A stretch of 64,000 nucleotides of DNA from Diphasiastrum complanatum (GCA_029204225.1 CM055100.1:31895645-31959644), one strand, 5' to 3'. Shown: positions 45,701-57,179, numbered from the stretch's first letter. Notes: generated by a model not told the origin, from the sequence alone. Translations and numbers: made by a program.

Positions 45701-46317
45701 GGATTCACTTAAGTCCAAGGAGGGGATTATCAAGAAATTTTCAGTCCTATCGTCAAGATGCAGTCAATCAGGACTCTGATTGCGTTAGCAGCCGCGGAAG
45801 ACTTCGAAATGCACCAAATGGATGTCAAAATAACATTTCTCAATGGCAACGTCAAAGAGGAATGTACCTTCCAACCGGAAGGATTCGAAGTCAAAGACCA
45901 AGAGCACAAAGTGTGCAAGCTACACAAAGCAATCTACGGTCTGAAACAAGCCGCAAGAGCATGGTTCGATAGAATCAACTCTTAGGCTCATTCAATTGGG
46001 ACTTGCAAACAATTCAGTTGACTGTAATATTTATTCAAAGCATATAGACACCAATTCAATTCACATAGCTCTTTACGTAGATGATGCATTTATTCTGTCT
46101 AACGACACTTCTCTACTGCACACTACTAAGAGTGATCTGTCAAAGGAATTTGACATGACTGATTTAGGAGCTGTCCATTCTTTGCTAAGAATTCACATTG
46201 CTAGAAATAGACTTCAGAAGAAGATCTATCTTAGTCAGCAGACATATCTAAAAGGCATTTCAGCAAAATTTCATATGTCTGATTTCGCGCTTTCTTCAAC
46301 AGAGGCAGAGTACATCG
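45701..46317 (+). pseudogene. Ty1/copia RT, left part of split element
   Basis: RT with MHQMDVKITFLNGNVKEE and AIYGLKQAARAWFDRI (45,810-45,975), then a frame change to IALYVDDAFILSND with intact YVDD and MTDLGAVHSLLRIHIARN. A deletion removes the thumb-RNase H start, and the sequence joins ALSSTEAEYI of RNase H at about 46,290. It stops at 46,317 where another copia element is inserted, and continues at 50,889. Confidence 0.85.
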
Positions 46318-47020
46318 TGTGAAGAATTGCCAAAAATTGGCAAATCTAGCTTGATAAAAAACCATGTAGTATAATATAAATTTTGTACATAAGTGGATTT
46401 CACACATGTGAGGCCAAGATGCCACGTGTCAACCCACTCCTAATGTAGGTTAGGTCAAGTCCATAGGGTTGGTCATGTCATTTTGGTAGTGATTCCTAGT
46501 TTATAGGACCTAAATCCTAGATCTAAGGTGAAAATTTGACCAACTAGCTATCTACCAAGCATGACTCTAGGAAATAGACTAGGGTTTCATTTTAGGGCAA
46601 GAAGGGTAAGTTAACTTCCTTATTACATGCTAGAAATCCACCTAACTTCAAGAAGGAAGTCGAATTTGCTATGCATTCCAAGCTCCCATAGTGAGAAGAT
46701 AGGAAGATTTTTGGAGCTCATTGGCAATCTCAAGCTAGTTCACTATGTACATTGAGTTTTTGTGATCCAAATGAAACCAAATCAATTTCTACTTGTTTGT
46801 CAGGTTGAAGGCCGTACTACAGCTTGTAGTACACACGTGTGGGCTCGGATTTCAATGTTTATCAATGCTTTTGATTGTTAATGCTTGTTGTTTGTCAAAT
46901 TGCCAATCTAGTTCAACTTTTTTGTGTCTAGTTTTTTGATAGATTGTTAAGCAAGCATCCAATCACTCTTGTGGATCTTTTGTAGATCCATTTATGGTCC
47001 TCAAGTACATTACTTTCACA
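46318..47020 (+). repeat. 5' LTR of the copia derivative
   Basis: 703 bp, TG...CA ends, very similar to the 3' LTR with a handful of substitutions and short indels. Confidence 0.93.
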
Positions 47021-47032
47021 TGGTATCAGAGC
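47021..47032 (+). promoter_or_regulatory. Copia primer-binding site
   Basis: TGGTATCAGAGC directly after the LTR, complementary to the 3' end of initiator-Met tRNA. Confidence 0.92.
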
Positions 47033-47825
47033 CAAGTACAAAAGCATAAGCCATTGATCTAATGCAAATCCATTTTTAGCAAGTTTTGGTGCTAAAAACT
47101 AGTATTGACAGGGCAAGCTAGAATCTTGATTTTGGTGAGGAGATTTGATCCCAAACTTGGTAGGGGTCCAAATCCGTACTGTCCACATGTGTGGGCACCT
47201 CTGAACCTGCATTTAAAGCATGGTATTCATTTGATTCAAAGAAATTCAATTTGTGAGCTTTTGATGTAATTTTTGGTGGAAATCTTAGGATAAACTACCA
47301 AGATTGAGTGCCATTGATTAGATTTGACTTAGGGTCATGAGATCTAATTAATCTAGGCTGAAATCAGGTCCTCTAAACTTGTTTTATAGGTCTTGAAAGT
47401 ACATCAAAAAGTGTGAAAGAGATTAAGTCATTTTTTTGTCCAAAAATAGCCAAAATTGGCAAGATTTGATTGTAAGTAGATTTCACATCATCTTATCTTC
47501 ATTCCAACTTTGTGAGGGAGTGCTAGAACTAAGATTATAAGTCCATTTGTTGGATTAGAAATCTAATTTGAGTGAAACACTACAAGACAGAGACCTTAGT
47601 GAGTTTCTAGAGACAATCAAATCCATTTCTTGGCAAGATTTGTTTGAAAGTAGTTTTTACTTCATCTTACCTTCATTTCAACTTTGTGAGAGAGTGATAG
47701 AACTGTGATTATAAGTCCATTTGTTGGATTAGAAATCAAATTTGAGTGAAACACTGCAAGTGTGAGACCTTTGTGAGTTTCAAGTCAATCAAATCTATTT
47801 CTTATCTGTAGAAGTCACTAGTAAG

Positions 47826-49211
47826 ATGGGATCTGCTGGAGCATACCTTCTAGAAGCTAGTGAGAGGTTGAATTCTACAAATTATGCTATTTGGAAGGTT
47901 AGGATGGAGTCACTCTTGGTGCTCCAAGACCTTTATGAATTCTTGATTGAAGATGAAGATGAACCTCTAGGTGCACAGGAGTTAGCTAGATACAAGAAGA
48001 GATCTAGGCTTGCACTTCATTGTGTGAAGATGAACGTGAGCAATGATTTGTTGAGAGAAGTATCAGCTTGTACTAGTGCTAAAGAGGCTTGGGAGTCTTT
48101 AAAATCAATCTATGAGTCTAGAAACACTTCTAGAGTTCTTATGCTTAGAAATCAAATTTGGCAAAGCATGAGGAGAAGTGAGGAGAGTGCACAAGATTAT
48201 GTACTCAAAATCAAGTCTCTAAATAGGGAGTTGGCTTCCATTGGAGAGAAGATTCATGATGGAGAGCTTGTACAAATTGTCCTTAATGGTCTAGGAGATG
48301 ACTTTGCAAATTTGGTCCAAAGGTTTGCCATCCAAGAGACTTTGCCAACTATAGAAAAACTTCACAGTGTATTAGTGGCTGAAGAGTGTAGGATGCTCCA
48401 TGCAAAATCTAGGATGAGTTCCTTGTCTTTGCAGGATGGTGATGAGAAAGCCAATTTCTCATTCAAGGGCAAAAAGAAGACCAATGGAAAGAAGAAGCAT
48501 CCAAAGGAGGCCAAAGAACAGGATGATGCATCAAGCTCAAAGGACAAGTCAAAGCAAAAATGCTTCTTTTGTGGAAAGAAGGGGCATTATGCATCTGAAT
48601 GCTACAAGAGGCTAAGAGCACAAGTGGAGGAGGACAAACAAGGAAACCTTGCAAAGGAGGAGGAGGAGGATGAAGTAGATGTATTCTTGATGGCATCTAC
48701 ATCCTCACCAACAAGCAATAGCAATTCAAGAGACAATTGGTGGATCGACAGTGGGGCTAGCTCCCACATGTCTTGTGAAAAGGACTTTTTCTCAACCTTA
48801 CACTCATTCAATGATGCTAAAAAGTTTGTCTTTACTGCAAATGATGAAGAGTGTAGGATAGATGGTGTTGGCACCATCTCTTTGTGTCTAGAATCCTCAA
48901 AATGCATGGATCTAGAAAATGTCCTTTATGTACCATCAATCACCAAGAATATGCTTAGTGTTGGTCTACTCTTAGAAAGTGGTTTGGATGTCCACTTTAA
49001 GCATGGTGTTTGCTTCATCTTGAAGAATGATGTTTGCATTGCAAAGGGATTGAAACATGGAAGATTGTTTAAGTTGGAAACTAGTGTTGCTTTTGAAAGA
49101 ATGAGCTTGGCAAAGGAGGAGATCACTCAAGAGGAGATCTTGGCAAAGTGTGATCTTGCTTGCATTGAGGAGGAAAGGAGGAAGATCTTGAGGATCAGCC
49201 TCAAAGCATAA
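47826..49211 (+). CDS. Copia Gag-protease polyprotein (truncated pol)
   Basis: 461 residues from ATG at 47,826, about 800 bp after the primer-binding site. Residues 12-230 are the copia capsid (UBN2-type) domain: LNSTNYAIWKVRMESLL near the start, then VQIVLNGLGDDFANLVQRF. A lysine-rich linker leads to the CCHC knuckle CFFCGKKGHYASEC (about 245-258). The protease active site is WWIDSGASSHMSC (about 306-318) and the flap region LENVLYVPSITKNMLSVG follows. The frame ends after LFKLETSVAFERM, where a GAG-pre-integrase domain would begin, so pol is cut off. Both gag and protease look intact. Confidence 0.9.
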   Translation: MGSAGAYLLEASERLNSTNYAIWKVRMESLLVLQDLYEFLIEDEDEPLGAQELARYKKRSRLALHCVKMNVSNDLLREVSACTSAKEAWESLKSIYESRNTSRVLMLRNQIWQSMRRSEESAQDYVLKIKSLNRELASIGEKIHDGELVQIVLNGLGDDFANLVQRFAIQETLPTIEKLHSVLVAEECRMLHAKSRMSSLSLQDGDEKANFSFKGKKKTNGKKKHPKEAKEQDDASSSKDKSKQKCFFCGKKGHYASECYKRLRAQVEEDKQGNLAKEEEEDEVDVFLMASTSSPTSNSNSRDNWWIDSGASSHMSCEKDFFSTLHSFNDAKKFVFTANDEECRIDGVGTISLCLESSKCMDLENVLYVPSITKNMLSVGLLLESGLDVHFKHGVCFILKNDVCIAKGLKHGRLFKLETSVAFERMSLAKEEITQEEILAKCDLACIEEERRKILRISLKA

Positions 49212-50170
49212 GAGTTCCAAGGGAGTCCTCAATGACAATGGCCGAGTCATCAAATTGCATGCAAATTGTCCATTCAAGTGTGCATCTTGCAAGGGTGGTG
49301 AGCATTGGAGAGTCTACTATCTTTGAATACTTTTTGGAAAGTAGTAGTAGACATGAGGTGACTTGTTTCTTATCTTTAAGATCCATGGTGTTTATTACTT
49401 TGTATGACAAGACAATGAAATGGAATGCTTTGAAATCTACATTTGTTGTTGATAAAGCAATTTCATTGGATAACTATTTTTGTAATAGTTTGAATAGAGT
49501 CATAAAAGATGAAACATCATTTGCTTTGGAAATCTTTGTGTCCACATGCTTTGTGTATGATCATTCCAATGTAAGGACCAAAGATTATCCTATTTCAATG
49601 ATAGGAATAATGGTAGTGTTTTGTCTTCAAGTAGAGATTGTAAAATCTACTTGTTTTCAACCAAAGAATTTGTCAATGGTGGAAATGTGATCTTTCAAGA
49701 GTGGAAGATTTGTAAACTTGACGAAGCACCTTTGGATCAACACCTTATTCAATTCATTGATGTTTTGGAGTAAAGTCAAGTGGAGGATCAAGCTCAAGAC
49801 CCGAGGACTCCAAGAAGAACCTTGAGTATCAAGATTGAGCCATCTAGGCTCAATCATATGGATCAAGCAAGGCAAGTTGTCTTTGGCAACATTATGTATG
49901 CACTTAATAGTTTTATTGATGTATCTTCAAGTGCACAAAATGCCTTGGATTCCATGGCCTGGCATGATGTATAGTTTTTGAAGTGTGCTACATGTGTATA
50001 GACACATTTGTGGAACATCTTGTAAGGGATCCTTTAAGAGGTGGTGAAAGATCCTTCATGGACATCATTCTCTATTGCAGTCTTAAAAGTTCCTTGTTTG
50101 TAGCTGGATTTTTTAGACACTTCTAAAAGCTTTCATTCATCTATCAAGAGAGTTGTAAATAGATCAAGCT
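49212..50170 (+). pseudogene. Residual internal region of the copia derivative
   Basis: Contains broken frames only; the longest is 49,232-49,690. In another frame SSSRDCKIYLFSTKEF and GGNVIFQEWKICKLDEAPL resemble the spacer after a copia integrase, so this is probably what is left of pol after large deletions. No RT motif is present. Confidence 0.5.
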
Positions 50171-50185
50171 AAATTTGAGGAGGAG
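50171..50185 (+). promoter_or_regulatory. Copia polypurine tract
   Basis: AATTTGAGGAGGAG immediately before the 3' LTR, the expected plus-strand primer. Confidence 0.8.
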
Positions 50186-50883
50186 TGTGAAGAATTGCCA
50201 AAAATTGGCAAATCTAGCTTGATAAAAAACCATGTAGTATAATGTAAATTTTGTACATAAGTGGATTCCACACATGTGAGGCCAAGATGCCACATGTCAA
50301 CCCACTCCTAATGTAGGTTAGGTCAAGTCCATAGGGTTGGTCATGTCATTTTGGTAGTGATTCCTAGTTTATAGGACCTAAATCCTAGATTTAAGGTGAA
50401 AATTTGACCAACTAGCTATCTACCAAGCATGACTCTAGGAAATAGACTAGGATTTCATTTTAGGGCAAGAAGGGTGAGTTAACTTCCTTATTACATGCTG
50501 GAAATCCACCTAACTTCAAGAAGGAAGTCGAATTTGCTATGTATTCCAAGCTCCCATAGTGAGAAGATAGGAAAATTTTTGGAGCTCATTGGCAATCTCA
50601 AGCTAGTTCACTATGTACATTGAGTTTTTGTGATCCAAATGAAACCAATTTTTACTTGTTTCTCAGGTTGAAGGCCGTACTACAGCCTATAGTACACACG
50701 TGTGGGCTCGGATTTCAATGTTTATCAATGCTTTTGATTGTTAATGCTTGTTGTTTGTCAAATTGCCAATCTAGATCAACTTTTTTGTGTCTAGTTTTTT
50801 GATAGATTGTTAAGCAAGCATCCAATCACTTTTGTGGATCTTTTGTAAATCCATTTATGGTCCTCAAGTACAATACTTTCACA
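50186..50883 (+). repeat. 3' LTR of the copia derivative
   Basis: 698 bp, same ends as the 5' LTR, followed by target duplication CATCG. Confidence 0.93.
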
Positions 50884-50888
50884 CATCG

Positions 50889-51240
50889 CAACATGTCAAG
50901 CTTCAAAAGAAGCTATATGGATCAGGTTGTTACTTCACGACTTACATCACACTCAATTTAATGCTACCACCATTCTGTGTAACAACTTGAGCTGCATTTC
51001 ACTGTCACTGAATACCATATTTCATGGCAAATCCAAGCACATAGAAATCTAGTATCATTTCATTTGGGAGAAAGTTTTCTCAGAGCAAGTGATTCTTCAA
51101 TACTGCTCCACAACAGAAATGGCCACAAACATCTTCACCAAAGCGCTTCCCAGGATCAAGCACCAGAAGTTCTTCAACATGCTGAACCTGACGAAGATAC
51201 CAAGGCACCAACCATGACCTTAAGAAGGATTGTTGAAAAC
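50889..51240 (+). pseudogene. Ty1/copia RNase H, right part of split element
   Basis: Continues the RNase H interrupted at 46,317 once one CATCG copy is ignored: QASKEAIWIRLLLHDLHHTQ, NTIFHGKSKHIEI, ATNIFTKALPRIKHQKFFNM, with stop at about 51,220. A purine tract CCTTAAGAAGGATTG follows and probably marks the start of its 3' LTR, whose extent I could not fix. Confidence 0.85.
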
Positions 51241-52400
51241 TAACCCCACAGTTGCTTTCTTGGAATCATAACTTAGACAACCAATTTATTTGAAAGATGT
51301 CTACAACGGACTTTTGACCGATTTCCAGCAAAGGGTAACCAATCCCATTATAATTTTAAGTTCAGATGTTAAGTTTAATAACTTGTAGTCATTGAAGACT
51401 TGGCCATGTCAATTTTTAGGCAAGGCCAGGAGGGGTAGAGCTTACCTAAAAATTTTGGAAAGCCGAACTAGGCAGAATGTTCTGTGCCCAACACCTTCCA
51501 TTGCATAATGGATACCTTTGACTTTTTTCACATGTATTTCATGAAATGTAATGAGCCCTTTGACCCTGACCGACCACTCTAAAGATGCCACATGGCAGTG
51601 GTAAAGTGGAGCTTGAGGTGATGGCTGGAAAACGCAGCCCGAGGAGAGGAAAACACAACAAAGGCATTTGGAAAACCAGGCATAATAAGCAGAAGATATC
51701 CACTACTAATTTTGTATACAATAGAGAATGTTAGAAAAGTGTTGACGAATACTTTTACTACATGTTATGTAACTTGTATTCAACAAAGAAGGCTAGAAGG
51801 CACCGAAGAGTGCAAGCGGCCAAAAACTTCTTTGTGTGGACAAGGGTCTCAAAGGGGCGCATCCCATCGGCCTTGTCCTCACAACTAGTCTGCCCAATGG
51901 AGGTCTACCTAGATTGCAAATGTGCATCAAACGCATTTATTTGGAAGCCCTCTTGACATAGGATGCCACTTACGGACAACGAGTCCAACTTGTGTTAGAG
52001 TTTACTACACCTCAAATGAGCTCAACCCAAGAGATTAGACTATTTTGGAACCTTTTGAGTCCCTTACCCAGCTCCTATTCTGAAACTACCCTAAGTTTAA
52101 ACAATCCCTCTAAGTGTAGTCCCCTAGATTTGATTTTGGAAGATCAGGCTCATTAACTTTGACAAAAATCAGTTTGAGAAAGAAATAGCAGAAATTATAG
52201 CATTACTTGATCATAAGCCAACATACTTCAAGAAAACATGACTACCCACAAAATAACTGCCCAACATGAAGTCAAGGCTCGTTCAGATCAAAATTCTATT
52301 ATGCAACAAACGGTTTCCATCTTAATTTACCAAAAGCTGATGTCAATACTTCTTCAGATATTGATTCCAAGATGATGTCAATACTTCGGAAATTTGTGGA
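51241..52400. other. No recognisable gene
   Basis: Probably includes the 3' LTR of the split copia element at its left side. No coding domain seen. Confidence 0.4.
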
Positions 52401-52571
52401 TCAATAACCTTTGACAGCCTTTACTCCAAGAGGTGGAGCTGCAACTTGTTTGAGCTGGCAGCAAGAAGAGACTGATTTTTCGAGAATCTGCATGATGGTT
52501 TTTGCCAATGGTGAAAGATTTCTCCAGTACATTTGGTTGTCAACAACAATTGTACCCCGATCAACAAGAAT
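52401..52571 (-). CDS. Possible terminal exon of an unknown gene
   Basis: A 56-codon stretch plus TGA preceded by a splice acceptor (CTTATAACTGTGCAG in sense). It reads VDRGTIVVDNQMYWRNLSPL, then a hydrophobic helix TIMQILEKSVSSCCQLKQV and ends KAVKGY. Composition and the clean acceptor resemble a real last exon, but I do not recognise the family and found no matching upstream exon with certainty. Confidence 0.3.
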   Translation of the reverse strand: MLVDRGTIVVDNQMYWRNLSPLAKTIMQILEKSVSSCCQLKQVAAPPLGVKAVKGY

Positions 52572-52994
52572 CTGCACAGTTATAAGTCAAGATATCAACA
52601 GGTTAAATTTGCTTCAATACTTGTGTCATGATGGGATGGCCTTGGCAGCTCCTTGAAGCTGGTGGCAGTTTAAGAGAATTTGTTGAAACATTTTTGCATT
52701 GATTAGCACCATACCACTGGGATCTAGGCCACTTTATCACATTAGTTGTTATGAGATGATTGATATCTAGCAAGAAGTTGCATTCAACAGATTCTAGAAG
52801 TGTTCTATGAAGAAGTTGCAAAGAAAACTTCTGATTATAGTGATGAAGGATAAATGGTATCAGCTTGAAGAGAGAGAGGAGGGATTACCTCTATCAGATA
52901 TTTTTGTGGAGAGGAGTTGTGAAATGATTAACTGCAATAGCATACAGGAGAAGAAGAGATGGCTGTCTGATCGCTTGAGGTGGCCGATGAAACC

Positions 52995-53534
52995 TCAATG
53001 CGGGTGGAGTGAAGGCATGGGACATGAGAAGGAACTTATCGTGGGAGGAGAAAGAGGAGGTGTGTAGATAGGCGAGGCAGGGGCGGTGACGAAAGGTGTT
53101 TCAAGCAAAGTTATTGAGTCAGAGGGCAGCTCTGGCAGGAAATCGTTCGACTCTAGCGAGTTTCTCCAGCTCGGTCCCTTTGATCTTCCCTCATCTGATT
53201 CCATTTCGTCTTTAGTCTCCTCTTTGATAGTGAAAAGAAGACGAGATGGTGCCAATAGATGATCCATCTGCAAATCATCGGACAAAATGGGCCGCTCCCC
53301 TTCTACGGGATAAAGCTTTTCTTCGCTTTCTGTCGCTGCCTCCACGTCGTGCATGAATCCAAGTGTTCGATCTCTACGGAAACGCACGGGGTTTTGGAAG
53401 ACACTTATCAAAATTGAACTCGAAAATGTCCTCTTGCAACAAACTAATTGGTAAAGCTCCAAGATAACCAGCACCAAAAAACCTCCAAATACCAGGCTCA
53501 TGAAAGCAAATCCTAAAGCGGCTGCCAAAATCAT
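52995..53534 (-). CDS. Small membrane-anchored plant protein, uncharacterised
   Basis: 179 residues from ATG at 53,534; the frame extends upstream to 53,588 but has no ATG there. The N terminus is a membrane segment (MILAAALGFAFMSLVFGGFL followed by VLVILELYQLV), then a short Cys/Lys/Arg-rich stretch, consistent with a signal anchor. The rest is polar and likely disordered, with SRLLFTIKEETKDEMESDE and a Pro-rich end (ASPIYTPPLSPP). The R-LLFTIKEETK-ESE block and the TPPLSPP tail recall an intronless plant family of N-terminally anchored proteins of unknown function; this is from memory and not verified. Codon use and lack of stops fit a host gene. Confidence 0.55.
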   Translation of the reverse strand: MILAAALGFAFMSLVFGGFLVLVILELYQLVCCKRTFSSSILISVFQNPVRFRRDRTLGFMHDVEAATESEEKLYPVEGERPILSDDLQMDHLLAPSRLLFTIKEETKDEMESDEGRSKGPSWRNSLESNDFLPELPSDSITLLETPFVTAPASPIYTPPLSPPTISSFSCPMPSLHPH

Positions 53535-53599
53535 GATAATTCGTAAGCATTCCTTCACTAGATCCTGAGAATTCTTGAAATTCGGCACATCTCTTCAGC

Positions 53600-55189
53600 G
53601 TTTTCTTCAGAAATTCTCCCACTCACTTGATATTAGACACATAAAAAACAAACGAGTGAGTAAAATAAAGCAATTTGTTGTCTGCCACAACTTGCTGTAC
53701 TCTCTCCTGACATGCTTAATTACGGTACAAATTTCGATAACAACATTAATTGCGATCATTTCAGTTTATAAAGCTTGCTTTCAGTCATCTAAGCTCATCT
53801 TGGTAGTTATAGCTGATACCACAGACAGTGAAGGTCCAGTATTTTCAAGTGACCGTGTGAAAGTATTAATCTGTTCAAATCCTTTCTCCAGTACAAGCGT
53901 GTCAGAGTACAGAGTAGTACTCGATCTCCAAAGCCATCGTATTGTACCCTTGGGCTTGTACTATCCACATATTATGTGCATCGTTAGTTCTCATTCAAGG
54001 CAGCGAACGGCCTTGGCCGGGCTTGAGCCTTGGCCCCGTAATTCCCACTTTGTAAGTCTAATCAGTGATCGTCTTATGCAGAATGGTGGCATTTTGATAA
54101 AATTAGCAAAATTAAACGTGGAAAGTAATTTTGCGATCAATCATCACTAGCTTGCGCCATCTAGTATCCTTCATCTTGTGTTTCGTAACTTTTCTCAGGC
54201 TAGAATCTAGATAAAAATTCGAATGGCTTCTCTCTTACTCATGCAATAACCATAGAAATCCGAAACTTCAAATTCAGGTACTGGCCTCCTAGAGCTGGAG
54301 CTGCAGCAGTGCAGCACTATCTTTAGGTGTCTCTTGTTCTCTGTCAATCTTCCAAAATGTTGGGCATTCGGAAGATACCAAGACATGAACAACTCTTCCT
54401 CAAGCTATGAAACAGGAACCAAGTCTGCTGCTACAACATTGAACACTGTTACGAATTATACCAAAAGCCTTAAGTTTGGCTTCAGAATCTAAAAATATAA
54501 TTCATATATCCGAGCACAAAACTTCCGTCCAAAATTGCAGGCAAGTGCAAATAGCCAATCAGCTCAACGGCTACGACCTGTGTATGCACTTTCAGTGAAT
54601 GGGTAGCAATCAGTTTCCTGAAACCGGAAAATTTAGACAAGAACTACATCAGAGGAGCTGAAATACTGATACTAGTACTACTCATAAACAACAAAGGATA
54701 AATTACACAAGCACTTTTGTTGTTCACCTCTAGTTTAGAGGCTACAACACTATACAAAATTCGAATTACAGGATCGTCTTATCTCAAGCTTCTTTCTGGA
54801 TCAAAGATATTGTGGAAGGAGCCAACACAAAAGCGTGGAAAAAAACGAGCAATTCAAGAGATGGTTGATTATTCTTGAAAGGAGAAGTGGGGGATGCAGA
54901 CAGAGGTCAAAAAACAATTACTAAGACGAGTCAAATGAGCGAACTAGCTGCAAAGAATAATGGCACGATCATTCACGTACGCAGACATCGCAATTGCCAA
55001 GACAAATGCCAACCCACAATCCTATCGTCAACGAAGGGTGCAAAGATGCCATGGCATTGACTGCCCGTGCGGGATAAGAACAGGATATGATCGGAAAGAA
55101 CAGCAATGGGCAATGAAAGGAATACTCTGAAGAGATGCTTGCTCCATGGCCCTCCTCCTTTGGAATAACAAGGAAAATACTGGTCTTAT
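53600..55189. other. Intergenic, nothing firm
   Basis: Upstream of the membrane-anchored protein gene, so it should hold its promoter. The open frame at 53,575-54,150 (+) has no recognisable motif and is probably not coding. Confidence 0.4.
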
Positions 55190-56044
55190 TTGAAAATCAC
55201 CCCATTCGCCCTCTCTTTCAGCTTGTCTTGGATTTCTTCCCTTGACGTCCTCGGAGTTTTTCACTTGGGCTTCCCTCGTCCAAGGCTCTACTTTCATATT
55301 CCCCTCGCTCTCCGTCGTGAAACTCAAGTTGCTATGCGCCTTCCTCTTGATCGCTTGGCTATTGACCCCTTTGACATTGCGGCTTGGCATCTGTTTCTTC
55401 TTTTTCCCCTTTGGTGTCTAGTCCTTCCTCCGAGGGGTGGGGATGCTGGTCATAGAGAAACTCGTGCTCGCCTTCGTCGCTTTCTATCAGGAGACTGGGA
55501 AACGGTTCATGATGAACACTTTGCACGTTGTCAGGCACTTGCTGCTCGCAACTCACAGGACTCTCAACCTCAAGGCGCCCCACCTCTCCACCGTCGCCTT
55601 CGTCGCACCCTACATCTTGGGCAAGTTGGTGAGTATTCTCGTGCAGCTCGAGCTTTAGCTCCTCTCACACCCGCTCCCTCTTCTGCTGATACTGTTGCTG
55701 CTCTCCAAGCTTTGCATCCTGCTTCTGAAGACATTCTTCCCTTGTTTGTGGAGGACTTTGCGTCTGATGTTGACTTGGTGCTTGATCGTGATTCTTTCTC
55801 TCATGCCTTCCATCGTAGTCCTCGTCTTGCTATTGGTGGTCCCTCCGGTTTGGTCTATGAACACCTTCGTGATTGCTTTCCACCTGAGGACTCTGCTAGT
55901 GGCTTTGTTCAACTCTTTCAGGTCTGCTCTATTATGGCCTCTGGTCACATTCCTTCTTCTGTCGCACGTCTTTTGTCTGCGTCTCGTTTGATCGCCATGT
56001 CTAAAGCCTCGGGTGGCGTACGAGCTTTGCTCACCTCACTATAG
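55190..56044 (+). pseudogene. Truncated non-LTR-type reverse transcriptase
   Basis: Open over 284 codons. The C-terminal half reads FSHAFHRSPRLAIGGPSGL, YEHLRDCFPP, MASGHIPSSVARLLSASRLI and AMSKASGGVRAL. These correspond to RT motifs 0-2 (the KSPRGSAPGPSGL and LPKPDGGVRPI-type blocks) of a group of non-LTR-like reverse transcriptases found in eukaryotic genomes. The catalytic motifs are missing because the sequence stops at 56,044, exactly where an opposite-strand copia element begins. The N-terminal part is Arg/Ala-rich without a domain I recognise. Confidence 0.6.
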
Positions 56045-56045
56045 C

Positions 56046-57080
56046 CAAAAAATATACCTTATTTTTAAATAAAGCACTCGGCAACGTATTGCATAGAAAG
56101 TTAGCACACAACAAAGCTTGATCCCAAAATGGTTTTGGAAGATTAGCTCCTAACCTCATGGCTTTTGCACCTTCACACCAGGTTTTATTCTTCCTCTCGG
56201 TCACTCCATTTTGTTGTGGTGTCCTTAGACTTGTATACTCCTCTTGATCCCATGCTCATCACAAAGGCCTTAAACTTGGTAGAGATATACTCACCACCAT
56301 TGTCACTCAAGCACTTAATCTTTGTAGAGATTGGACCTCTCTTGCAACCTTGAATTTGACAAAGACATCATATACTTCATCCTTGCTCTTTAGTAGATAT
56401 ACCCAACAAAATCTACTAAAAACATCAATAAAGGCTACATACATCTTAGCTCCTCCATTGCTAATAGTAGTAACACCATGAATATTCGAATGCACAACTT
56501 GCAAAGGCATAGCAAATCTAAATGTCGATCTATTATAAGATAACCTATGTGATTTTGACCAAGCACATTGCTCACAAACATGATTGATGCTAGTTAAGAA
56601 CTTTGGAAGACCAATCACAACTTGCTTTCTTGCCATTACCTTCAATGACTTGAAGTTGAGATGCCCCATCCTTTTGTGCCAAACTTCTTGAATTGACATT
56701 TGCTCTCTTGCCACACATCCAACTTTGTTAGCAATAACACAAGCATCAAGTTTGAATAATGTACCTTGCCTTTTTCCTCTTGCAATCAAAATATCCTTTT
56801 TCTTGATCAAGCATGTATCACCATCAAAATCAACCTTAAGACCCTTGCTTCTAACACTAAGTAAGTTCTTAGTAATGAAAGGTATGAACAAAACATCCTT
56901 TAGATGAACATTACTATTTGTAGAGAGAAAAATAAGAATTCTTTTGATTGCACACTCACCATCATTGGCCGTGTAGATCACCCTATTGTCATCTCCATAT
57001 GCCAACAAAGATGTGAAATACTCTTTGTGAAAGGTCATGTGTGAGCTTGCTCCAATATCAATCTACCAAGGATCAATATC
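56046..57080 (-). pseudogene. Copia protease and integrase remnant
   Basis: Protease site IDIGASSHMTFHKEYF at about 57,065 (D-I-G in place of D-S-G), preceded by an in-frame TAG. 57,038-56,307 is open: LFIPFITKNLLSVRS, HKRMGHLNFKSLKVMARK (zinc domain), CEQCAWSKSHR, VVHSNIHGVTT (first catalytic Asp replaced by Asn) and FIDVFSRFCWVYLLKSKDE. Below 56,310, SDNGGEYISTKF with the next Asp region continues in a decayed frame to the break at 56,045. Confidence 0.82.
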
Positions 57081-57179
57081 TCCAATATTAGCAACCAAAC
57101 ATGAAGACATCACAAAAGCATCATCATTTGTGTTTTGATCATCAACACCATCCTCATCTAGAGTTAGATTTCCTACTTA

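Larger units (their letters stand above)
46318..50883 (+). mobile_element. Ty1/copia derivative with LTRs, gag-protease only
   Basis: 4,566 bp with LTRs 46,318-47,020 and 50,186-50,883 (TGTGAAG...TTCACA), 5-bp target duplication CATCG (46,313-46,317 and 50,884-50,888), an initiator-Met primer-binding site and a polypurine tract. Inside is one long frame for gag and protease (47,826-49,211). Integrase, RT and RNase H are absent; 49,212-50,170 has only broken frames. It would need enzymes from a related element to move. It sits inside the RNase H of an older copia element. Confidence 0.92.

Noticed and set aside
53575-54150. 191-codon open frame (+)
   Set aside because: It overlaps the promoter side of the - strand gene and has no recognisable motif.
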